Shown here in pieces: positions 8,374 to 16,829 of a DNA stretch of 64,000 nt. Position 1 is the first letter of the stretch. Every line of letters starts with the position of its first letter. The notes under the pieces were generated by a model that was not told the DNA's origin, did no database searches, and saw nothing but the letters and a program-made list of their open reading frames with translations. Both the position numbers and the translations under genes were made by a program. Source of the stretch: Gemmatimonadota bacterium (lineage in GTDB: Bacteria > Latescibacterota > UBA2968 > UBA8231); assembly GCA_009840005.1 (NCBI GenBank), contig VXOR01000019.1, forward strand, positions 1 through 64,000, in the 5' to 3' direction.

Positions 8374-9521
8374 ACCGCGTCTTGGCGACCCCAAAAAAGC
8401 GGCAGCGGACACCACTGTTCGAGTGGGGCAGCCGCCGCAGGCAGGGGCAACACAAGCGAAGGCGACAGAGGGCCGCAGAGCAGGCGCATGGCCGTAAAAG
8501 TGTCCATCTGCAACACGGGCGCGGCCTCAGTGCAGACGCACTGCGCGGCGTTGCCCTTTACCTCCAGCGCAACCCGACCATATCCCGCAATCTCCACTAC
8601 TACCGCGCCGTCCATCAGGGGCACCAGCGCGGCGCGCGTCTTGAGCAAAGCGTCGAGCGTCGTCGCCCAATCGAAAATCTGCCAATTGCCCGAACTCGAC
8701 GCGCTCACACCTTCACTGAGCTGGACCAACTTGGGCAGGAGGCGGCTCCAGGGCGGTAACTCGAAACTGGTATTCCCGTGGCGCTGCACCCAAGCAGCGG
8801 CTATGTCCAGTTCCGGCTCACCCTCATTGACAGCCAACAGTTCGGTGACGCACGTCTGGTCGGCTTGGGCCACGAGGTAGCCGATCATGCGGCCATCGCG
8901 CGAGCGAGCCACATAGGGCCGGTGTCCCCAGCTCAGGAGCAGATTGTAGAAGCGGTGCGGAGCGCGCACCCCGCGAAACGGCTGGGCATCGTGCAGACCA
9001 ATCACGCCTTGAAGGTGCGTGCGGTCCTCTCGCTCAAGTCGGAAAAAGTCAATCCCAAAATCGGCTGACCCCAAGGCGTGGCGCACATTGGTCTGACTCA
9101 GCGTCAGCCGGTAGTACACGCCGCACTTCTCATAGCCAAAATAGCCGTAGCGCTGGCGCTGTCCCCCCAACCAAGACAAGTGAAAACCCTCGGCGGGCGC
9201 GGCTTGGACGCAATGGGCCATGAGCTGCTGCATGTAGCCGCGGGCGCGGGCGTGCGGATGGCAGGAAACGCCGCCGATGCCGGCCACGCGCAGAGTCGCA
9301 CCTCCCCATCGGTAGGCAAGAGGAAACATCCCAACGATGGCGCGGATACGACCCCCTTCACGCAAGCCAAAGTTCCAACTCATCTCCTCTTCCCCGCGCC
9401 GGTACAGGGCCGGCAAAATGGCCTCAAAATCTCGGGGCGGCGCTTTGCCAAAGGCGAGGTTGAGGACGTCGAGGGCCTCTTCAAAATCCTCGGCGTACAG
9501 CCGACTAATGGCAGTCGTCAC
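8370..9521 (-). CDS. GNAT N-acetyltransferase, Eis-like two-domain type
   Basis: 383 residues from the GTG at 9521, 5 bp after the msrA stop; upstream in-frame sequence lies inside msrA and is not counted. The N-terminal GNAT domain has the acetyl-CoA loop in GGVSCHPHARARGYMQQLM (V-x-x-x-x-R-x-x-G-x type) and a second GNAT-like half, then a C-terminal sterol-carrier-like region (about 290-370), as in enhanced-intracellular-survival-type acetyltransferases. It probably acetylates a small-molecule amine or protein lysine; the substrate is unknown. Last gene of a three-gene leftward operon (small membrane protein, msrA, this gene). Confidence 0.85.
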   Translation of the reverse strand: MTTAISRLYAEDFEEALDVLNLAFGKAPPRDFEAILPALYRRGEEEMSWNFGLREGGRIRAIVGMFPLAYRWGGATLRVAGIGGVSCHPHARARGYMQQLMAHCVQAAPAEGFHLSWLGGQRQRYGYFGYEKCGVYYRLTLSQTNVRHALGSADFGIDFFRLEREDRTHLQGVIGLHDAQPFRGVRAPHRFYNLLLSWGHRPYVARSRDGRMIGYLVAQADQTCVTELLAVNEGEPELDIAAAWVQRHGNTSFELPPWSRLLPKLVQLSEGVSASSSGNWQIFDWATTLDALLKTRAALVPLMDGAVVVEIAGYGRVALEVKGNAAQCVCTEAAPVLQMDTFTAMRLLCGPLSPSLVLPLPAAAAPLEQWCPLPLFWGRQDAV

Positions 9522-9526
9522 GACGC

Positions 9527-10069
9527 CTAGGCCGTCGGCTGGAGGCGGTCGGCAAACTTCTGGCGGAACGCCTGCATCTTGGGATCGATGACTATCGCGC
9601 AGTAGGGCTGGTTGGGATTGAGCCGATAGTAGTTTTGGTGATAATCCTCGGCCGGCCAAAAGGCGCTGGCGGGCGCAATCTCGGTCACAATCGGATCGGC
9701 CCACAGGTCGCTCGCGTCCGCAGTGGCTTTGGAGGCAACAGCCGCCGCTTGCTGCTCAGGGCTGTGGTGGAAAATCACCGAGCGATACTGGGTGCCGCGG
9801 TCCGCCCCCTGGCGGTTGAGCGTGGTGGGGTCGTGTGTGCGCCAGAAGATGTAGAGCACATCGTCAAAGCTGATGACCTCGGGGTCGAATTGCAGTTGCA
9901 CGACCTCAGCGTGGCCGGTCTGGCCACTGCAAACGGCCTCGTACGTGGGATGTTCCACCGCGCCGCCCATATAGCCAGAGACCCCGCTGGCGACCCCTCG
10001 CAAATCTTGGTACACAGCTTCGACGCACCAAAAGCAACCCGCGCCCAAAGTGGTAGTTTCCAAACTCAT
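9527..10069 (-). CDS. msrA: Peptide methionine sulfoxide reductase MsrA
   Basis: 180 residues. The catalytic motif GAGCFWCVEAVYQ is near the N-terminus, with downstream YMGGAVEHPTYEAVCSGQTGHAEVVQLQF matching the family and a resolving Cys in NQPYCAIVI. It reduces methionine-S-sulfoxide in proteins with thioredoxin as electron donor; no signal peptide is seen, so cytoplasmic. The chosen ATG at 10069 forms a 4-bp ATGA overlap with the preceding small membrane-protein gene, implying translational coupling. Confidence 0.95.
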   Translation of the reverse strand: MSLETTTLGAGCFWCVEAVYQDLRGVASGVSGYMGGAVEHPTYEAVCSGQTGHAEVVQLQFDPEVISFDDVLYIFWRTHDPTTLNRQGADRGTQYRSVIFHHSPEQQAAAVASKATADASDLWADPIVTEIAPASAFWPAEDYHQNYYRLNPNQPYCAIVIDPKMQAFRQKFADRLQPTA

Positions 10070-10266
10070 GCTCCATCCTCCATCCACTGCTTGTATTGCC
10101 GCCACGTGCCGCCCTTCGGGTGCTTTTCTAGGGTGTGGTGGACCCGCTCGTGGGCCCGGTGGTTGTCCTCGACGAGGCGGCCGACGCCGCGACCGTGAGC
10201 CCGATGGACGAACCAGAAAACTAGCGCAAAAAAAATCAGGTACAGCCCTTTGCCAAAGTATTCCAT
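10066..10266 (-). CDS. Small membrane protein coupled to msrA
   Basis: 66 residues. An N-terminal hydrophobic segment (LYLIFFALVFWFV, about residues 8-20) predicts one membrane span, followed by a basic, His-rich cytoplasmic tail (HRAHGRGVGRLVEDNHRAHE). The start has a near-perfect Shine-Dalgarno (TAGGAGGATGCT before ATG), and the stop overlaps the msrA start as ATGA, which argues strongly that this short frame is translated. Function unknown; family not recognised. Confidence 0.7.
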   Translation of the reverse strand: MEYFGKGLYLIFFALVFWFVHRAHGRGVGRLVEDNHRAHERVHHTLEKHPKGGTWRQYKQWMEDGA

Positions 10267-10282
10267 AGCATCCTCCTAAGAT

Positions 10283-10357
10283 GATTAGTGGTCGGTGGTT
10301 AGTGGTTAGTTAGGGACGGGTTGGGACTGACCACTAACCACTAATCACTAACCACTG
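10283..10357. repeat. Long imperfect hairpin, AGTGGTTAGTGG family (copy 1)
   Basis: The left arm is built from repeats of GTGGTTAGTGGTTAGT and the right arm is its inverse (ACCACTAACCACTAATCAC), with a short G-rich loop. A second copy lies at 16830-16896. It occupies the intergenic region between the divergent small membrane protein and aldo/keto reductase genes. Confidence 0.8.
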
Positions 10358-10448
10358 AAAAGTAGGCACCTCGGCGCTCCCCGGCAACGCGCACCGCTTG
10401 ACCGGCGCAGGCGGTCGCGTACCTTGAAACGCAGAAAGGAGACAACAC

Positions 10449-11372
10449 ATGTTGTACAGAGCATTTGGTCGGACGGGCTGGCAGGTCTCGGCCATCGGTT
10501 TGGGAACTTGGAACATCGGCAACCAATGGGGTCCCATCGACGAGGCCACCGCATGGGACACTGTGCACACGGCCTTTGACTGCGGCGTCAACCTCTTCGA
10601 CGCGGCTGAGTCTTACGGCACGCCCAATGGGCTATCGGAGGAGCGGTTGGGACGCGCCTTGGCCGGCATCCGGCACCAAGTTTTCGTCGTCAGCAAAATC
10701 GGCAATTGGGGAGCGCGCACCGGGCAAGGCGTGCCCAAAACCACGGTCGATATGATCCGCCTGTGCGCCCACGCCTCCCTGCATCGGCTGCGCACGGACT
10801 GGCACGACGTCCTGCTGTGCCACGAAGGCAACATCGACGATCCGTCGATCTACTTGGATGCCTTTGCCGCGCTCGTCGAGGAAGGGCGGCTGCGGGCCTT
10901 TGGCATTTCGACCGACAGCTTAGAGGTGCTCCAGTGCTTCAACGCCCGAGGCGACTGCTCGGTGGTGGAAATAGATTATTCGCTGGTCAACCTCCAAGCC
11001 GAAGCCGAGCTTTTGCCCTATTGCCAAGAGCACGGCATTGCCGTACTGGTGAGAGGGCCGCTGGCCAAGGGGCTTTTGTCTGGCCGCTACACCAAGGAGT
11101 CGGTCTTTACCGACGAAATACGGCAGTCCTTCAACGCCGGCGAGGAACAACGCGCCAAATTCGAGGCCCAGCTAGCCCACATCGAGCGCCTCGCCGAAGT
11201 CGCCGCGCCCGGAGAAGCCATGGTGGAAAAGGCCCTCCAGTACGTCATTTCCCATCCAGCCGCGCCAGTGGCCATCCCCGGTGCCAAGTCAGCGGCCCAA
11301 GCCCGCGCCAACGCCGCGGCCGGAGCGCAGCTTTTGTCCGCCGACGAAATGGAAAGGTTGCGGGCGGTTTAA
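10449..11372 (+). CDS. Aldo/keto reductase (second, distinct)
   Basis: 307 residues from an ATG preceded by AGAAAGGAGA. The tetrad is visible: Asp and Tyr in FDAAESYGTPNGLSEERLG, Lys in VVSKIGN, His in LLCHEGN. The C-terminus has the typical NADPH-binding VAIPGAKSAAQARANAAA. It is only distantly similar to the reductase at 5835-6728 and resembles the AKR subgroup with a YajO/l-glyceraldehyde reductase-like start (YRAFGRTGWQVSAIGLGTW). Followed rightward by a hairpin repeat (11384-11410) and the NHL/redoxin pair. Confidence 0.92.
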   Translation: MLYRAFGRTGWQVSAIGLGTWNIGNQWGPIDEATAWDTVHTAFDCGVNLFDAAESYGTPNGLSEERLGRALAGIRHQVFVVSKIGNWGARTGQGVPKTTVDMIRLCAHASLHRLRTDWHDVLLCHEGNIDDPSIYLDAFAALVEEGRLRAFGISTDSLEVLQCFNARGDCSVVEIDYSLVNLQAEAELLPYCQEHGIAVLVRGPLAKGLLSGRYTKESVFTDEIRQSFNAGEEQRAKFEAQLAHIERLAEVAAPGEAMVEKALQYVISHPAAPVAIPGAKSAAQARANAAAGAQLLSADEMERLRAV

Positions 11373-11383
11373 GGGTGCCCATC

Positions 11384-11410
11384 GTAGGGGCGACCCTTGT
11401 GGTCGCCCTC
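11384..11410. repeat. GTAGGGGC hairpin repeat
   Basis: GTAGGGGCGACC pairs with GGTCGCCCTC across a 5-nt loop. Member of a dispersed palindromic family also seen at 6755-6892, 19002-19071, 44504-44531, 44548-44669 and 61604-61632. Lies between two co-directional genes. Confidence 0.75.
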
Positions 11411-11457
11411 TATCATCCGCGCAAAAACGCGCATACTATCGCAAAGAGGAGCATCCC

Positions 11458-12318
11458 ATGACCTTAGTAGGCAGCGGAGCATTCACCTATGCAGTGCAGC
11501 AGGATTGGTTCGAGTTGCCGGAGAGCTGGCGCTTTGGCTGGGTTCCGGCCGTGGCCTGCGACTCCGAAGATCGGGTCTATGTGTACAGCCGCAGCGAGCG
11601 TCCCATGGTCGTCTTCGATCGCGACGGGCACTTCGTCGCCTCGTGGGGCGAAGAGGTGCTCAAGGACGCCCACGGCATCTTCATCGACGAGCGCGATCAA
11701 ATCTGGTGCGTCGAGCGCGAAACCCACTGTGTGCGCCAGTTCACTCGCGACGGCGAACTGCTGATGACCTTGGGAACGCCGGACCAAGAAGGCGCGGCAG
11801 GCCAGCCCTTCCGGCTGCCTACCGACTTGGCGCTCGACGCCGATGGCTATATCTACGTATCCGATGGCTACGGCAACGCCTGCATCCACAAGTATTCACC
11901 CAACGGCGAATTCATCAAGACGTGGGGCCGTCCGGGCACCGGCCCGGGAGAGTTCGATCTGCCCCACTGCGTGCGCTTCGACCAGCGCGGACGGCTGATG
12001 GTAGCCGACCGCGCCAACAACCGCATCCAGTTCTTCGACACCGACGGCAATTACCTAGAGGAATGGGGAGGCCTTCACCATCCCGATACGATCTTTCTCG
12101 ACGGCGATACGGTCTATGTCGCGGAACTCGACCAGCGGGTGAGCATTCTCAACCTCGACGGCGAATGGCTCGCTCAGTGGGGGTCGGGCGAGCGCATCGA
12201 CGCGCCGGGAGAATTCCTCGGTTGTCCCCACGGCATCTGGATGGATTCCCGCGGCGACCTGTACGTGGGGGAAGTGCAAACCGACCACCGCATTCAGAAG
12301 TTCGTGCGGCAAACCTAA
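11458..12318 (+). CDS. NHL-repeat beta-propeller protein
   Basis: 286 residues from the ATG at 11458 (GAGGAG 6 nt upstream; the longer open frame to the left runs through the neighbouring gene and a repeat). Six NHL-type blades are visible, for example GYIYVSDGYGNACIHKYSPNGEFIKTWG is one blade with the hallmark order of strand, Asp, and aromatic residues; others include RLMVADRANNRIQFFDTDG and DLYVGEVQTDHRIQKF. No signal peptide. Such propellers bind ligands or, in some families, act as lactonases or lyases. The stop is only 11 bp before the start of the selenoredoxin gene with its own AGGAGG, so the two are likely co-transcribed. Confidence 0.85.
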   Translation: MTLVGSGAFTYAVQQDWFELPESWRFGWVPAVACDSEDRVYVYSRSERPMVVFDRDGHFVASWGEEVLKDAHGIFIDERDQIWCVERETHCVRQFTRDGELLMTLGTPDQEGAAGQPFRLPTDLALDADGYIYVSDGYGNACIHKYSPNGEFIKTWGRPGTGPGEFDLPHCVRFDQRGRLMVADRANNRIQFFDTDGNYLEEWGGLHHPDTIFLDGDTVYVAELDQRVSILNLDGEWLAQWGSGERIDAPGEFLGCPHGIWMDSRGDLYVGEVQTDHRIQKFVRQT

Positions 12319-12329
12319 GGAGGTTTACT

Positions 12330-13217
12330 ATGAGAAAGTTTTTAGTCAGTTTGGCGGCTTTAGCGGTGTTGGCAGCCTCAGCCCTAGACGCCCAAGTGCC
12401 ACGAGTAGGCGATCCGGCCCCCGATTTTCTCTTAGACCGGGTCGATGGCGGCCAAGCCGCTCTGAGCGACTTCGAGGGCCAAGTCGTGCTGATTTTCTTT
12501 TTGGGCTATAGCTGACCGGCCTGTCTCTCGCGTGCCGAGAGCTTTGAAGAGTTGTGGCAGGAATTTGCCGTCGAAGCCGACGAGCGCTTTGTCGCCCTAG
12601 GGGCGGATGTGTGGGATGGCACCGCCGAACAGGTGCACACCCGCTGGCGCTTGGGCAAGGGCGTTACGATGCCCCTCTTGCTGAACGCCAGCCGAATGGC
12701 GAGCGATTACGGGCAATCCTATCAGACTTTTGCCATCATCGACCACGAGGGCCTCATCCGCTTCAAGAGCAGTTATTTGATTCCCATGGAAGACCTCCGC
12801 GACGAGGTACTGCTGGCGTTGGCCGACATACCTACCATTGAGGAGGAAGTGGAGGAAACCGGCGAAACCGGCGAAACGACGGAAACGACCGCACCAGTGG
12901 AAACGGCGGTGGAAACATCCGATCAAGCCTCCGTCCCTCAAGCCTTTTCGCTAGCCCAGAACGCGCCCAATCCGTTCAACAGCAATACGGTAATCCGCTT
13001 CGCCCTGCCGCAGTCGAGCCAAGTCGAGTTGGCGATCTACAATCTGCTCGGCCAGCCAGTAGCCGTGCTCGTCCAAGGACCTAGCGCGGCTGGGACATTC
13101 TCAGTGCGCTGGGACGGCCGCGACCAAACGGGCCGAGCGGTAACTAGCGGAGTGTACCTCTACCAGTTGCGAGCCGGCGAGTACACAGAAGTCCGCAAGC
13201 TGCTGCTGCTTAGGTAG
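12330..13217 (+). CDS. Probable secreted selenoprotein: redoxin domain plus FlgD/T9SS-like C-terminal domain
   Basis: 295 residues when the TGA at 12513-12515 is read as selenocysteine (residue 62). The start has AAGGAGG upstream and a signal peptide (MRKFLVSLAALAVLAASALDAQ). An AhpC/TlpA-like redoxin follows: VGDPAPDFLLDRVDGG, then the active-site strand VVLIFFLGYS, TGA, PACLSRAESFEELW. The TGA sits at the first Cys of the CxxC site, giving UPAC. The frame continues uninterrupted with fold-typical sequence (IIDHEGLIRFKSSYL), a Glu/Thr-rich linker (about 170-200), and a C-terminal Ig-like sorting domain (SLAQNAPNPFNSNTVIRF ... GVYLYQLRAG). A hairpin follows the TGA. A nonsense mutation is the alternative, but its exact placement makes that less likely. 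No selA/selB/selD is in this window. Confidence 0.85.
12525..12541 (+). promoter_or_regulatory. Candidate bacterial SECIS hairpin
   Basis: CTCTCG pairs perfectly with CGAGAG across the loop CGTGC. The stem begins 9 nt after the in-frame TGA (12513-12515), so the apical loop starts about 16 nt after the TGA and has a G as its second base. This agrees with the general form of bacterial SECIS elements (hairpin shortly 3' of UGA, G near the start of the apical loop), though the stem is short and outer pairs are weak. Confidence 0.6.
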
Positions 13218-13253
13218 GGGTACATCCAAGCGACATCTGCGCTCATCTGCGGA

Positions 13254-14777
13254 TCAGAAAAAACGATTGAGCAGCCGGACTTCAACGCCCTTAAACCCTA
13301 GCACCTCATAGCAGATACCGGCTGTGCAGGCTAGCCCTGAGCGGCGCTGACCAGCAAAAACATTGAGGATGTGGCCCTCGCCAATGTCGGCACCAATATT
13401 GAGGCCCCGCCACCACGTGATGCCGGAGGGATCGGCTCCGGTTTCCAATTCATCGGAGGTGCGCTGGACTTGCACGGCGGCGGAGAGGCTGGGGGCGCGG
13501 TGGATCGCTAAGGCATAGTATTGGTTGGTGTAGGGAAGTGCGAAGTCACCAAACCGCCGATCGACGTCTTGAAATTGGGCGTCGAACTCGAAGGTATATA
13601 ACCCATCTGGAAACCACTCCCAGTGCGTGCCCAAAAGACGGCTTTTGTCGTCGAGGAGAATCCGATTGTGGCTGAAGTCGGCAAAAAGCTGCACATCGGC
13701 GCTTTGGCCCAAGGGCGAATCCATCTGCACAAAGAATTCGCGCAGGATGTTGTCGTCGGCTGCGCCCGAATCGCCGCGGCGCGTGGCGCGAGTCGCATTG
13801 GCGGTGAGAGTTTGGCCACTGGGTAGGGCGAAACTCAGTTCGGCTTGATAGCCCTGCTCGTCATCGGCGAGCAGGTCGTGGGTGATGCGGTTGAGCAGAT
13901 AGGCCGAGTGCTCGCGGATCAAGGGCGGGGGATTGTTGATGTGTTCGAGGGCGAAGTCCTCGTAGTCTTTGTATTCCAGGCTCAAACCCCACGGCCCAAA
14001 CGCCAAGGTGGTCGCTAAGTACAAGGCACGGCCCAAATCGCGGTCGAGCGAAAAGAAGCGATCAAACGCCACATCGCGCTGGGCGTACTCGCCCTGGAGA
14101 TCGGCGTACACTCCGGTGAGGCCAAGACGGGCCAGCAGGGGTGCGAATCGCCAGCGGGCATTAAAGGCCGCGGCCGTTTCTTGCCGCCGGCCGGCTGGAT
14201 AGCGAGTGGCGCTAACGCCAACGTCGAAATGCGGGTGCGGTTTGAGCTGGAGCGAGCCAGCGTGGAGCACGTCTGGGCGCCGCTCAACCCCTTCCAAGCC
14301 GGGCGGCAGATTGCTGTTGATCGGCGCACCGCGCAGCAGCAGCACCTCGGCCCGCTTGGCGCGGTAGCGCACCTGAACGCCGTCGAGGTCGCGCACGATC
14401 TGGTAGCGACGGCGGCTGCCCCGCGACTCGGTGATAACGCCGGGCAACTCAAAGGCGTGGAGGAGCAAGCCGCTGCCGACGATGGTGTAGAAATTGCCAA
14501 CCGTGGCTTCAAAGCCACTCCGGCGATAGGAAGCAGAGCGCTGGAGGAGTTGGCCGTAGTTGCGATTGGTTGCGCTAGCGCCAAAAGTCTCGCCGCGGAC
14601 CCCGACTTGGAAATCGGCGATTGCATAGTCGAGACTGAACTGGTGATAAAGCGTCCGCAAATCGCTAGGCTGCGCCCCGGGCAGATTGCCGACTTGGCCT
14701 TCGGTCAGAGTCGAAAGACGCAATTCGGCTTGGAGAGGGGCGGCTAGCAATAGTATAAAGGCAGGAACGAAACGCAT
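13254..14777 (-). CDS. Outer-membrane beta-barrel-like protein (DUF6029-like)
   Basis: 507 residues from the ATG at 14777, giving a clean signal peptide (MRFVPAFILLLAAPLQAE); an in-frame upstream Met at 14861 would overlap the divergent tlpA-like gene. The body is a regular alternation of amphipathic strands with aromatic girdles (for example YGQLLQRSASYRRSGFEATVGNFYTIVGSGLLLHAFE) and ends in the aromatic-terminated ...LLNRFF, typical of barrels recognised by the BAM complex. It resembles DUF6029-type proteins of FCB-group bacteria; the role is unknown. Divergent from the redoxin at 14837 with a 59-bp shared promoter region. Confidence 0.7.
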   Translation of the reverse strand: MRFVPAFILLLAAPLQAELRLSTLTEGQVGNLPGAQPSDLRTLYHQFSLDYAIADFQVGVRGETFGASATNRNYGQLLQRSASYRRSGFEATVGNFYTIVGSGLLLHAFELPGVITESRGSRRRYQIVRDLDGVQVRYRAKRAEVLLLRGAPINSNLPPGLEGVERRPDVLHAGSLQLKPHPHFDVGVSATRYPAGRRQETAAAFNARWRFAPLLARLGLTGVYADLQGEYAQRDVAFDRFFSLDRDLGRALYLATTLAFGPWGLSLEYKDYEDFALEHINNPPPLIREHSAYLLNRITHDLLADDEQGYQAELSFALPSGQTLTANATRATRRGDSGAADDNILREFFVQMDSPLGQSADVQLFADFSHNRILLDDKSRLLGTHWEWFPDGLYTFEFDAQFQDVDRRFGDFALPYTNQYYALAIHRAPSLSAAVQVQRTSDELETGADPSGITWWRGLNIGADIGEGHILNVFAGQRRSGLACTAGICYEVLGFKGVEVRLLNRFF

Positions 14778-14836
14778 GGCTTGGAGCCTTTCTAAATCGT
14801 TCATAAGATAATTCAAGTCATTCACGGAGGTCCAAA

Positions 14837-15331
14837 ATGAAACCAATTTTTGCATTGGCAACCTGCTTGCTGCTCAGCGGCTCGGCTCGCGCCGAAAAGG
14901 CACCGCAACTCGTGTTGGAAAATCTCGACGGCTCGACTTTCTCACTGGTAGAAACGCTCAAAAAAGGGCCGGTAGTCTTCGACTTCTGGGCGACTTGGTG
15001 CAAGCCCTGTATCAAGAGTCTGCCCAAGCTCCAAGCCCTAGCCGAAAAGTACGCCGAGCGCGACGTCCAAGTGCTGACGATCAACATCGATGGCCCGAGG
15101 AACCTGCCCAAGGTGCGACCCTTTATGCAGCGCCACAAGCTCAAACTGCCGGTTTTGCTCGACAAGACCAACGAGGTGCTCAAGCAGTTCCACCTAGCGG
15201 GCGTCCCAGCAACCCTGATTATTGCGGCCGACGGGACGGTGTGGTACAAGCACCAAGGCTATCGGCCCGGAGACGAGCAGAAGCTCAAGGCCAAACTAGA
15301 CGAATTGCTCGGCCCTTTAGAGGAGGAATAG
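14837..15331 (+). CDS. TlpA/ResA-type thioredoxin-like protein
   Basis: 164 residues; signal peptide MKPIFALATCLLLSGSARAE, so periplasmic. Thioredoxin fold with active site FWATWCKPCIKSLP (WCKPC, about residues 53-57) and the cis-Pro region LAGVPATLII. Likely a thiol-disulfide reductant or maturation factor for secreted proteins. AGG-type Shine-Dalgarno (ACGGAGG) just before the ATG. It is divergently transcribed from the outer-membrane barrel gene. The 86-bp gap after it, before the convergent response regulator, shows no clear terminator. Confidence 0.92.
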   Translation: MKPIFALATCLLLSGSARAEKAPQLVLENLDGSTFSLVETLKKGPVVFDFWATWCKPCIKSLPKLQALAEKYAERDVQVLTINIDGPRNLPKVRPFMQRHKLKLPVLLDKTNEVLKQFHLAGVPATLIIAADGTVWYKHQGYRPGDEQKLKAKLDELLGPLEEE

Positions 15332-15417
15332 CCGCGGCTATCAGCCCCTGTCATGCTGCATCTCCTGCCCAAGGAGCCGGTGCGCAACATCAAGTAGGAG
15401 ATAGAGTACACACATCC

Positions 15418-16803
15418 TTACCCACGAACATCTATCTCGTATTGCTTGATCTTCCGCTGCAGATTTCTCCGAGTCAATTTAATCGCCGCTGCGGTCCGGC
15501 TTACGTTGCCGTTGGCCCGCTCTAGGGCCCGTCGGAGAAATATCCGCTCAAACTGCTCGCGCGCCTCGTGGAAGAGCTGCTGCGGAATATCGTAGTACGC
15601 ATCCCCGTCGCCATAGACCGGCTCCATCCCACCGGCAAGGGAGGCGGGCAGATGTTTGCGTTCTATCTCGTCGCCTTTGGCCACGGTCATCGCCCGCATG
15701 ATCACATTTTCCAGTTCGCGCACATTGCCGGGCCAGTTGTATTCCTCCAAGCATTGCAGGGCCTCGCTGGTAAACCCCTCAATATGCTTATCGAGGATCC
15801 CGTTGTAGCGATTGACGAAAAAGGCACACAACAGCGGCAGGTCGTTCATGCGCTCCCGCAGCGGCGGGATTTCAATGGTCAGCGCGTTGATGCGGTAGTA
15901 GAGATCTTCGCGGAAAGTGCCCTCCCCAATGCGGGCTTCAAGATCTTGGTGCGTGGCAGTGATCAGGCGCACATCCACTTTCTGGGTCTGTGTCGATCCC
16001 ACCGGCTCAAACTCGCCTTCCTGTATCACGCGCAAGAGCCGAATCTGCATATTGGTTTCGAGATCGCCGATCTCGTCGAGGAACAAGGAGCCGCCATCGG
16101 CCTCAGCAAAACGGCCGGCGCGGTCGCGCACCGCTCCGGTAAAGGCTCCCTTGACGTGGCCGAAGAGTTCGCTCTCCATCACGCCCGACGACAAGGCCGC
16201 GCAGTTACAGCGCACAAACGGCTTACTCGCCCGGTCACTGGTGCTGTGGATGGCATTGGCCACCAGTTCCTTGCCGGTCCCGCTTTCGCCCCGAATTAGT
16301 ACCGTGACCGGCGTAGGTGCCACATCCCGGACGAGTTGGTAGAGTTGCCTCATGCTCTCGCTCTGGCCCACCAAATTGCCTAACTCGCCCCGTTGCTTCT
16401 GCCGCAGGGCCTCATTTTCGCTGCGCAGGGCCTGCAACTCCAAGATGCGGTTGAGATGCGTCAGCACTTCTCCAGTATCAAAGGGCTTGGACAAGTACCC
16501 GTAGGCACCTAACTTGACGGCTTTCACCGCGCTTTCCACATCGGCGTAGGCCGTCAGAATGACGACCTCTTCCCGACGTTGCTGCTTTTTGAAGATCTCC
16601 AAGAAGCCGAGGCCATCCATCCCTGGCATTCTCAAATCGAGGAGGACGAGATCAAACTCCTCGTTATTCAGCAGGGTTAGGGCCGCTTTTCCACCGACAC
16701 AGGTGGAAACCTCTACGCCCTCGCGTCGCAACAGAATGGCCGACAAATCCAACAAGTCCTGCTCGTCATCTACCATGAGTATCCTGCCCTTGCGTTTTTC
16801 CAT
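15418..16803 (-). CDS. NtrC-family sigma-54 response regulator
   Basis: 461 residues in three domains. Receiver (1-120): acidic pocket DDEQD, phospho-acceptor Asp in LVLLDLRMPGMDG, Thr in VVILTAY, Lys in LSKPFD. AAA+ (about 140-375): Walker A RGESGTGKE, the sigma-54-contacting GAFTGA loop (in HVKGAFTGAV), Walker B GSLFLDEIG, and an Arg-finger/sensor region NWPGNVRELENV. C-terminal Fis-type HTH (about 420-460): NVSRTAAAIKLTRRNLQRKIKQY. It therefore activates sigma-54 promoters from upstream enhancer sites when phosphorylated. The sensor kinase gene lies immediately upstream on the same strand. It is the obvious candidate to bind the TGCGTC/GACGCA sites of the six sigma-54 promoters in this window; that link is inference. 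Confidence 0.96.
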   Translation of the reverse strand: MEKRKGRILMVDDEQDLLDLSAILLRREGVEVSTCVGGKAALTLLNNEEFDLVLLDLRMPGMDGLGFLEIFKKQQRREEVVILTAYADVESAVKAVKLGAYGYLSKPFDTGEVLTHLNRILELQALRSENEALRQKQRGELGNLVGQSESMRQLYQLVRDVAPTPVTVLIRGESGTGKELVANAIHSTSDRASKPFVRCNCAALSSGVMESELFGHVKGAFTGAVRDRAGRFAEADGGSLFLDEIGDLETNMQIRLLRVIQEGEFEPVGSTQTQKVDVRLITATHQDLEARIGEGTFREDLYYRINALTIEIPPLRERMNDLPLLCAFFVNRYNGILDKHIEGFTSEALQCLEEYNWPGNVRELENVIMRAMTVAKGDEIERKHLPASLAGGMEPVYGDGDAYYDIPQQLFHEAREQFERIFLRRALERANGNVSRTAAAIKLTRRNLQRKIKQYEIDVRG

Positions 16804-16829
16804 GTCAATCCTTCCTCTCTGGGGTAGTC

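Noticed and set aside
12552..13217. A separate 221-residue gene starting after the TGA
   Set aside because: It has no ribosome site, lacks the first half of the redoxin fold, and is in the same frame as the upstream signal-peptide part; read-through of TGA is the simpler reading.
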